Shown here: positions 8,246 through 16,800 of the stretch, in pieces
Numbering within the stretch: the stretch's first letter is position 1
Layout of the letters: each line of letters begins with the position of its first letter
Source of the DNA: Azospirillum sp. B510
GTDB taxonomy: Bacteria; Pseudomonadota; Alphaproteobacteria; Azospirillales; Azospirillaceae
Assembly: GCF_000010725.1 (NCBI RefSeq)
Contig: NC_013860.1
Coordinates: forward strand, 186,001-250,000
DNA length: 64,000 bases
Direction of reading: 5' to 3'
Made by a program: the position numbers and the translations under genes
The notes under the pieces: model-generated
What the model saw: the letters and a program-made list of their open reading frames with translations, nothing else
Databases searched by the model: none
Told to the model about the DNA's origin: nothing

Positions 8246-10635
8246 CACGGGACCGGCGCTTCCGCCGAGGCGGCGGCAACCGCCGCCCAGTCCACCAGCG
8301 GCGACAGCATGGCCGGCTCGGTGCGGGTGGAGTGGCCGGGAATGGAGGCCAGAATCCCGCGACCGCGGGCGGCCAGCTCGGCGAAGAGTTCGGAAGGCGC
8401 GATGGACGAGCCCGGCTCTGCGGCGAGGAGGAAGACATCCCTGTCCTGCCGCAGCGTGCCGACACGCACGGCGAAGGTCATGGTCAGGGAGTCGGTGAAT
8501 GCCCAATGGGAGGAAGGCGTGAGGAGAAGGCGCGCCGCCCTGATGCTCTCGGTGGTGCGCTCGGCTTCCCTCGCCCCTCCAGCCGCCGGCGCCGGGCGAT
8601 ATCGCCAGGGCGGGTCGTAGAGGCTGACGTAATCGGCATGCCCAAGCCCTTCGCGCAAAAGACACTCGGCGTTCGGCAGATGCAGATGGCCGTCCTCGAC
8701 GAAATAGACCAAATCCCCGTCCGGCCGCTCCAGGGCGAGATCCAGGGCCAGACGCCAGGAAGCCGCCTCATCCGCACCGCTCCGGTGGATATGAAGGGGG
8801 GCCGAATGGAAGGAGAGCCCGCTCAGCTCCCGCTCGATGCGCTCCCCCCTCCCGCTGTCGTCATCCCCAACCACCACAGCCAGACGCCCGGCCGGCGCCG
8901 CGAATGTCCCCACCAGATTGCGCAGGCAAGCGCGCATGCCGGCGAGCCGGTCGTTGGCGTGCGATCTGGTCCGATAGATGATCGTCAGCGGCGCATCCAT
9001 CCATTGTCCGGCATTGGGTGGGCTTTGCCGTTCCGCTGAGCCCTGGGCGGCGGCCTTGTCATCGGCATGAAGGATGGTTGGAGAGGCAACACTTTTCGGA
9101 TCCAATGCCGCCGCGCGCCGGAACAGCCGGAAGGCCTCGGGATGGTCGCCGTCACGCCGCAGCGTATCCCCCAAATCCACATAGCCATCCACATCCTTTG
9201 GTTGCAGTGCGATGACGGACCGGCCGAGCGTGAGCGCCGCCGCCGACCGGCCCTGGGCCTGCAGGACCCGGACAAGCCCGCTGCGGGCGGCGAGCAGGTC
9301 CGGACGCACGGCCAGGACGCGGCGATAGATGTCCTCGGCCTCCGCCGGCCGCCCGGCCTCATGATGATGCCGGGCGAGAATGAGGGCGTCCTGGATGCGG
9401 ACGGTCTGGGGTGGGGAGGCGGGAGCGGAGGATGGAACCGTGGGGGGGGGGGTGGGAGCGACGCCTGCCCCCTCTTCGATCGCCGCGACAAAGGATTGGG
9501 CGAAGATGCTCCAGGTCCGCTCGCCCCGGATAAAGCGCTGCGCCCGGTCCGCGCGGGCGCGGGCGCCGCTGCGGTCGGTGTACAGGGCTTCCAACCGTTC
9601 GACCAACTCATCGACCGAGGATTCGCCCCAGCCGATGCGGCTGCCGTTGCGATCAGGCACCGGTTTCTGGTGGTCAAGCGTCAGGCAGACGTCACCCACG
9701 ACCAAATCCATATGGCCGGTGTTGGCCGACAGGATGGTGGGCACGCCGCAGGCCATCGCCTCCATGGCGACGAGGTTGGTGGCCCCTTCGCAGCGGTTGG
9801 GGAAGACGGCGGCGTCACAGTCGGCGAGAATGCCGGCGATCTGGTGGCGGCCAAGGAAGCCGAGATCGAGGAAATTGCTCTCGTCCGCGCCATTCTCAAA
9901 CGCCCAGTGCCGGATGTCGATACGGTTGTCGCGCACCCGCGGCGGATGGGCGGCCAACGGCGATTCCGCCATGGTCATGCCGACTTCGGTCCAGGCGTTC
10001 TGCCATGCGGTGACCAGCAAGGCATTGGGATGGCGGGCATGGAAGCGTAGGAAGGCGGCCAGCACGATGTCCTGGCCTTTGCGGAATTCCAGTTTCCCGC
10101 CCGAAAAGATCACGAAACGGTCGCCAAAGCGCTTGGAGGGCGGCGGAACCTTCAGTTCGCTCTCATCGATGCCCTGCAAGGCGAAACCAATGTTGGTAAA
10201 GCCCTGGGCTTCCAGGATCTGCCGGTTGTAGGTGGAGTGAACGATGATCCGCTCATAGCGGCGGGCGCGCTCCAGGACAGCGGCATCGAAGCGCGTGTCC
10301 TCGTAGGCGATGACACCGATGTTGCGCCGGCCCTGAAACCGTTCGCTGGGCGGGCCGGCTTGGAAGCCATTGCCCAAGGCATGCAACACGTCGAATTCCC
10401 GCAACCGCAACAGGCGTCCCGGATGTTGCGCGGCGAGCGCGAGCGTCTGTTCGCAGGGCCCGACAAGAGACTGCAGCTTCTCCCGGTTCTCGGGCCGCAG
10501 GCTGTTCATCAGGGGCCGCTCCAGCAGCAGCGGCGGACGGCCTTGCTCGAGCAGATGCAAGGCGGTGTGGACCCCGACCAGCCCCCAGCCATGGATTTCG
10601 GTCAGCTGCCAGGTGAACGCCAGATGAGGATGCAT
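8245..10635 (-). CDS. GT4-type glycosyltransferase fused to TPRs and a C-terminal GT-A-like domain
   Basis: The product is 796 residues. Residues 1 to about 410 form a GT-B glycosyltransferase of the GT4 type: FSGGKLEFRKGQDIVL near residue 180, and CEGATNLVAMEAMACGVPTILS with the nucleotide-sugar-binding Glu near residue 300. A Pro-rich linker leads to two or three TPR units (about 435-540). The last 240 residues start LTIIYRTRSHANDRLAG and include YFVEDGHLHL; they look like a GT-A domain, but I cannot assign a family. The start at 10635 was chosen because the GT4 domain begins directly there; an open frame extends upstream without similarity. It is coupled to the flippase-like gene. Confidence 0.8.
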   Translation of the reverse strand: MHPHLAFTWQLTEIHGWGLVGVHTALHLLEQGRPPLLLERPLMNSLRPENREKLQSLVGPCEQTLALAAQHPGRLLRLREFDVLHALGNGFQAGPPSERFQGRRNIGVIAYEDTRFDAAVLERARRYERIIVHSTYNRQILEAQGFTNIGFALQGIDESELKVPPPSKRFGDRFVIFSGGKLEFRKGQDIVLAAFLRFHARHPNALLVTAWQNAWTEVGMTMAESPLAAHPPRVRDNRIDIRHWAFENGADESNFLDLGFLGRHQIAGILADCDAAVFPNRCEGATNLVAMEAMACGVPTILSANTGHMDLVVGDVCLTLDHQKPVPDRNGSRIGWGESSVDELVERLEALYTDRSGARARADRAQRFIRGERTWSIFAQSFVAAIEEGAGVAPTPPPTVPSSAPASPPQTVRIQDALILARHHHEAGRPAEAEDIYRRVLAVRPDLLAARSGLVRVLQAQGRSAAALTLGRSVIALQPKDVDGYVDLGDTLRRDGDHPEAFRLFRRAAALDPKSVASPTILHADDKAAAQGSAERQSPPNAGQWMDAPLTIIYRTRSHANDRLAGMRACLRNLVGTFAAPAGRLAVVVGDDDSGRGERIERELSGLSFHSAPLHIHRSGADEAASWRLALDLALERPDGDLVYFVEDGHLHLPNAECLLREGLGHADYVSLYDPPWRYRPAPAAGGAREAERTTESIRAARLLLTPSSHWAFTDSLTMTFAVRVGTLRQDRDVFLLAAEPGSSIAPSELFAELAARGRGILASIPGHSTRTEPAMLSPLVDWAAVAAASAEAPVP

Positions 10636-10770
10636 GTGAACGGCCTTTGATGTGCCAGCAATGGCAAAGCTGCGCGTGCCGCATGAAAGGACCCGCACAC
10701 CGCGCGGCAGACCATTCCGTCCTTGGTCCTTTCTTGTCAAGCCGTGTGGCGCAGGGGCGGAAGACAGGGG

Positions 10771-10801
10771 CAAAAGAAAAGGGGCGCCCGAAGGCGCCCC
10801 T
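10771..10801 (-). terminator. Intrinsic terminator of the giant repeat gene
   Basis: A 9-bp GC stem (AGGGGCGCC and its complement, loop CGAA on the plus strand) is followed on the minus strand by TTTCTTTTG. It lies 28 bases beyond the stop of the giant gene and ends its transcript before the downstream GT4-TPR gene. Confidence 0.88.
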
Positions 10802-10828
10802 CTCCCAGTCGTCGATTGATCTGATCGA

Positions 10829-13800
10829 TCAACCGGCGGTGACGTTGCCGGTGCCGAGCAGGACACCGTTGAAGCGCGCCAGCAGGCGGGCTTCGGTACC
10901 AGTGACCGTGCCGTCCCCGTTCCAGTCGGTGACCAGATAGAGGCCGGTATTCGTCCCGTCATTAGCCAGGACCAGGGTGTTGGCGCCCACCGACGAGTTG
11001 GTCAGCGTGCCCAGAGCCGAGCGGAAGCTGGCCAGATCGGTGTCGGCGAGGTTCGACACCGCCGTGGACAGGGCAACCACCTCGTCCGTGCGCATGTCGA
11101 CCGTGCCCGTGGCGCGGGTCGAGCTTTCCAGAACGCCGGTGCCGTTGCGGTCGACGAAGGAGCGCAGCGCCCCCGTGATGACCACCTGGTCCGAAGTCTG
11201 GAAGTTGTTGACCACGTCGAAGCCGGTGGTCGCCCCGGCCGCCGCGCCATCACCACCCGTCTGGAAGACGATCTGGTCGTTGTTGGCGTTGGCCTGCAGG
11301 GTGATCGTGTCGGCTCCCGCACCACCGGTGAAGCGGATCGCTCCGCTGGTCACGGTCACCACGTCGGCGTTGGCGCCGCCGGTCAGAGCTTCCACGCCGC
11401 TCACCGAGACGGTGTTGGCGGTGTCGCCCAGGATGACCACGTCGGTGTTGCTGTTACCGATCAACGTCTCGACGCCACGGGTGATCAGCGTGTTGCCGCT
11501 GGCGTTGCTCAGGGTGACCACATCGGTGCCGTTGCCGCCGATCAGGATGGAGACGCCCGAGACGTTCACCGTGTTGCCGGTGTCACCCAGGAAGACCACA
11601 TCGCTGCTCGAGGTGCCGGACAGCGTCTCGATGTCGCGCAGCGCGATCGTGCTGCCCGCCGTACCCAGAGTAACCGCATCGTTGCCGGCGCCGCCGACCA
11701 ACACCTCGACGCCGCTGACGAGCGAGGTGTTGCCGCTGGAGCCGAGGAAGACGATGTCGGTGCCACGGCCACCGGCCAGGGTTTCAAGAGCAGACACCGT
11801 CATGGTGTTGCCCGTGTCACCCAGGATGACCGCGTCGGTGCCCGTACCGCCGATCAGCGTCTCGACACCACGGGTGATCAGCGTGTTGCCGCTGTTGCCC
11901 AGGGTGACGATGTCGGTCGATGCGCCACCGATCAGGATGTCGATCTGCGAAACCGTCAGGGTGTTGGCGGTATCGCCCAGGAAGATCACCTCGGTGCCCG
12001 AACCGCCGATCAGCGTTTCGATGCCGCGCAGGGCGATCGTGCTGCCCGCCGAGCCGATGGTGACAACGTCGGTACCGACGCCACCAACCAGCACCTCGAG
12101 CCCGCTGACGGTGAGGCTGTTGCCGCTGGAGCCGAGGAAGACGATGTCGGTACCGGCACCGCCGATCAGGGTTTCCAGACCCGACACCGTCATGAGGTTG
12201 CCGGAGTCGCCCAGGATGACCGCGTCATTGTTGACGCTGCCGATCAGGGTCTCGACCGCGCGGGTGATCAGCGTGTTGCCCGCCGTACCGGCCAGGGTAA
12301 CGACGTCGGTCGCCGTGCCGCCGATCAGGATCGACAGGCCGGAGACGGTCACCGTGTTGATCACATCGGCCAGGAAGACGACTTCGGTGCCAACACCACC
12401 GATGAGCGTTTCGACCGCGCGAACCGCGAGCGTCGCACCGGCCGAGGCCAGCGTGATCGCGTCGGTGCCCGTGCCGCCGACCAGCACTTCCACCGCGCCG
12501 ACCTGCATGGTGTTGCCAGCGGAGCCGAGGAAGACGATGTCGGTGCCAGCACCGCCCGTGAGGGTCTCGATCGCCGAAACCAGCAGGTTGCTGCCGGCCG
12601 AGCCGAGGGTGACGACGTCGGTGCCGCTGTTGCCGACCAGCGTCTCGATGGCCGACACCAGCAGCGTGTTGCCGGAGGTGCCACCCAGCGTGACGGCGTC
12701 CGTGCCCGCGCCACCGGTCAGGGCCTCGATGGCCGAAACCAGGATGGTGCTGCCGGTGTCACCGAGGACGATGGTGTCGGAGGCACTGCCGCCGGTCAGC
12801 GTCTCGATGCCGCGGACGATCAGCGTGTTGGCCGTCGTCGTGGTGATGGTCACCACATCCGTGCCGGCACCGCCGACCAGGATTTCCAGGGCGCTGATGT
12901 TCATCGTGCTGCCGGCACTGCCGGTGAACACGATGTCGGTGCCCGCACCGCCGGTGATGGTCTCGATCGCCGAAACCAGCAGGGCGTTGCCGGCCGAGCC
13001 GAGGGTGACGATGTCGGTGCCGCTGTTGCCGGTCAGCGTCTCCAGAGCCGACACCAGCAGGGTGCTGCCGATGGTGCCCAGGGTGACGGCGTCGGTGCCG
13101 CTGCTGCCGGTCAGCGTCTCCAGCAAGGACACCAGCACGGTGTTGCCGGCCGTACCGCCCAGCGTGATGGCGTCGGTGCCGCCGCTGCCGGTCAGCGTCT
13201 CGAGGTCGCGAACGATCAGCGTGCTGTTGGCATTCAGCGTGACGACATCCGTGCCGACGCCACCGGCCAGGATTTCGAGCGCGGAGACCAGCAGGGTGTT
13301 GCCGGTGTTGCCCAGCGTGACGACGTCGGTGCCGCTGTTGCCGGTCAGCGTCTCGATGTCGCGAACGATGATCGAGTTGCCGGAAGTGCCCAGCGTGACG
13401 GCATCGGTGCCGGTGTTGCCGATCAGGAGCTCAAGGCCGCTGACCAGAACGGTGTTGCCGACGGTGCCGAGGAAGACCAGGTCGGTGGCGATACCGCCGG
13501 TGATGGTCTCCAGCAGCGACGCGAACAGCGTGTTGCCGGCCGAACCCAGGGTAACGGCGTCGGTGCCGCTGTTGCCGGTCAGCGTCTCCAGAGCCGACAC
13601 CAGCAACGTGTTGCCGGAGGTGCCACCCAGCGTGACGGCGTCCGTGCCCGCGCCACCGGTCAGGGCCTCGATGGCCGAAACCAGGATGGTGCTGCCGGTG
13701 TCACCGAGGACGATGGTGTCGGAGGCACTGCCGCCGGTCAGCGTCTCGATGCCGCGGACGATCAGCGTGTTGGCCGTCGTCGTGGTGATGGTCACCACAT

Positions 13801-16800
13801 CCGTGCCGGCATCGCCGACCAGGATTTCCAGGGCGCTGATGTTCATCGTGCTGCCGGCACTGCCGGTGAACACGATGTCGGTGCCCGCACCGCCGGTGAT
13901 GGTCTCGATCGCCGAAACCAGCAGGGCGTTGCCGGCCGAGCCGAGGGTAATGATGTCGGTGCCGCTGTTGCCGGTCAGCGTCTCCAGAGCCGACACCAGC
14001 AGGGTGCTGCCGATGGTGCCCAGGGTGACGGCGTCGGTGCCGCTGCTGCCGGTCAGCGTCTCCAGCAAGGACACCAGCACGGTGTTGCCGGCCGTACCGC
14101 CCAGCGTGATGACGTCGGTGCCGCCGCTGCCGGTCAGCGTCTCGAGGTCGCGAACGATCAGCGTGCTGTTGGCATTCAGCGTGACGACATCCGTGCCGGT
14201 GCCACCGGCCAGGATTTCGAGCGCGGAGACCAGCAGGGTGTTGCCGGTGTTGGCCAGCGTGACGACGTCGGTGCCGCTGTTGCCGGTCAGCGTCTCGATG
14301 TCGCGAACGATGATCGAGTTGCCGGAAGTGCCCAGCGTGACGGCATCGGTGCCGGTGTTGCCGATCAGGAGCTCAAGGCCGCTGACCAGAACGGTGTTGC
14401 CGACGGTGCCGAGGAAGACCAGGTCGGTGGCGATACCGCCGGTGATGGTCTCCAGCAGCGACGCGAACAGCGTGTTGCCGGCCGAACCCAGGGTAACGGC
14501 GTCGGTGCCGCTGTTGCCGGTCAGCGTCTCCAGAGCCGACACCAGCAGGGTGCTGCCGATGGTGCCCAGGGTGACGGCGTCGGTGCCGCTGCTGCCGGTG
14601 ATGGTTTCCAGCAGGGACGCCAGCAGGGTGTTGCCAGCCGTGCCGCCCAGCGTGACGACGTCGGTGCCGCTGTTGCCGGTCAGCGTCTCGATGTCGCGAA
14701 CGATGATCGAGTTGCCGGCGGTGCCCAGCGTGATGGCATCCGTGCCGCTGTTGCCGATCAGGAGCTCAAGGCCGCTGACCAGAACGGTGTTGCCGGCACT
14801 GCCGGTGAACACGATGTCGGTGCCCGCACCGCCGGTGATGGTCTCGATCGCCGAAACCAGCAGGGCGTTGCCGGCCGAGCCGAGGGTAATGATGTCGGTG
14901 CCGCTGTTGCCGGTCAGCGTCTCCAGAGCCGACACCAGCAGGGTGCTGCCGATGGTGCCCAGGGTGACGGCGTCGGTGCCGCTGCTGCCGGTCAGCGTCT
15001 CCAGCAAGGACACCAGCACGGTGTTGCCGGCCGTACCGCCCAGCGTGATGACGTCGGTGCCGCCGCTGCCGGTCAGCGTCTCGAGGTCGCGAACGATCAG
15101 CGTGCTGTTGGCATTCAGCGTGACGACATCCGTGCCGGTGCCACCGGCCAGGATTTCGAGCGCGGAGACCAGCAGGGTGTTGCCGGTGTTGGCCAGCGTG
15201 ACGACGTCGGTGCCGCTGTTGCCGGTCAGCGTCTCGATGTCGCGAACGATGATCGAGTTGCCGGCGGTGCCCAGCGTGACGGCATCGGTGCCGGTGTTGC
15301 CGATCAGGAGCTCAAGGCCGCTGACCAGGACGGTGTTGCCGACGGTGCCGAGGAAGACCAGGTCGGTGGCGACACCGCCGGTGATGGTCTCCAGCAGCGA
15401 GGCCAGCAGCGTGTTGCCAGCCGAACCCAGGGTAACGGCGTCGGTGCCGCTGTTGCCGGTCAGCGTCTCCAGAGCCGACACCAGCAGGGTGCTGCCGATG
15501 GTGCCCAGGGTGACGGCGTCGGTGCCGCTGCTGCCGGTGATGGTTTCCAGCAGGGACGCCAGCAGGGTGTTGCCAGCCGTGCCGCCCAGCGTGACGACGT
15601 CGGTGCCGCTGTTGCCGGTCAGCGTCTCGATGTCGCGAACGATGATCGAGTTGCCGGCGGTGCCCAGCGTGATGGCATCGGTGCCGGTGTTGCCGATCAG
15701 GAGCTCAAGGCCGCTGACCAGAACGGTGTTGCCGGCACTGCCGGTGAACACGATATCGGTGCCCGCACCGCCGGTGATGGTCTCCAGCAGCGAGGCCAGC
15801 AGCGTGTTGCCAGCCGAACCCAGCGTGACGACATCCGTGCCGCTGTTGCCGGTCAGCGTCTCCAGAGCCGACACCAGCAGGGTGCTGCCGATGGTGCCCA
15901 GGGTGACGGCGTCGGTGCCGCTGCTGCCGGTCAGCGTCTCCAGCAAGGACACCAGCACGGTGTTGCCGGCCGTACCGCCCAGCGTGATGGCGTCGGTGCC
16001 GCTGTTGCCGGTCAGCGTCTCGAGGTCGCGAACGATGATCGAGTTGCCGGCGGTGCCCAGCGTGACGACATCCGTGCCGGTGCTGCCGGCCAGGATTTCA
16101 AGCGCGGAGACCAGCAGGGTGTTGCCGATGATGCCGCCGAGGGTGACGACGTCGGTGCCGCTGTTGCCGATCAGCGTCTCGAGGTCGCGGACAATGATCG
16201 AGTTGCCGGCGGTGCCCAGCGTGACGGCATCGGTGCCGGTGTTGCCGATCAGGAGCTCAAGGCCGCTGACCAGAACGGTGTTGCCGACGGTGCCGAGGAA
16301 GACCAGGTCCGAGCCGCTGTTGCCGGTGATGGTCTCCAGCAGCGAGGCCAGCAGCGTGTTGCCGGCCGAACCCAGGGTAACGGTGTCGGTGCCGCTGTTG
16401 CCGGTCAGCGTCTCCAGAGCCGACACCAGCAGGGTGCTGCCGATGGTGCCCAGGGTGACGGCGTCGGTGCCGCTGCTGCCGGTGATGGTTTCCAGCAGCG
16501 ACGCCAGCAGGGTGTTGCCCGCCGTGCCGCCCAGCGTGACGGCGTCGGTGCCGCTGTTGCCGGTCAGTGTCTCGATGTCGCGAACGATGATCGAGTTGCC
16601 GGCGGTGCCCAGCGTGATGGCATCCGTGCCGGTGCTGCCGGCCAGGATTTCAAGCGCCGAGACCAGCAGGGTGTTGCCGATGGTGCCGCCGAGGGTGACG
16701 ACGTCGGTGCCGCTGTTGCCGGCGATGGTCTCCAGCAACGAGGCCAGCAGCGTGTTGCCGCCCGTACCCAGCGTGATGACATCGGTGCCAGCACCACCAG

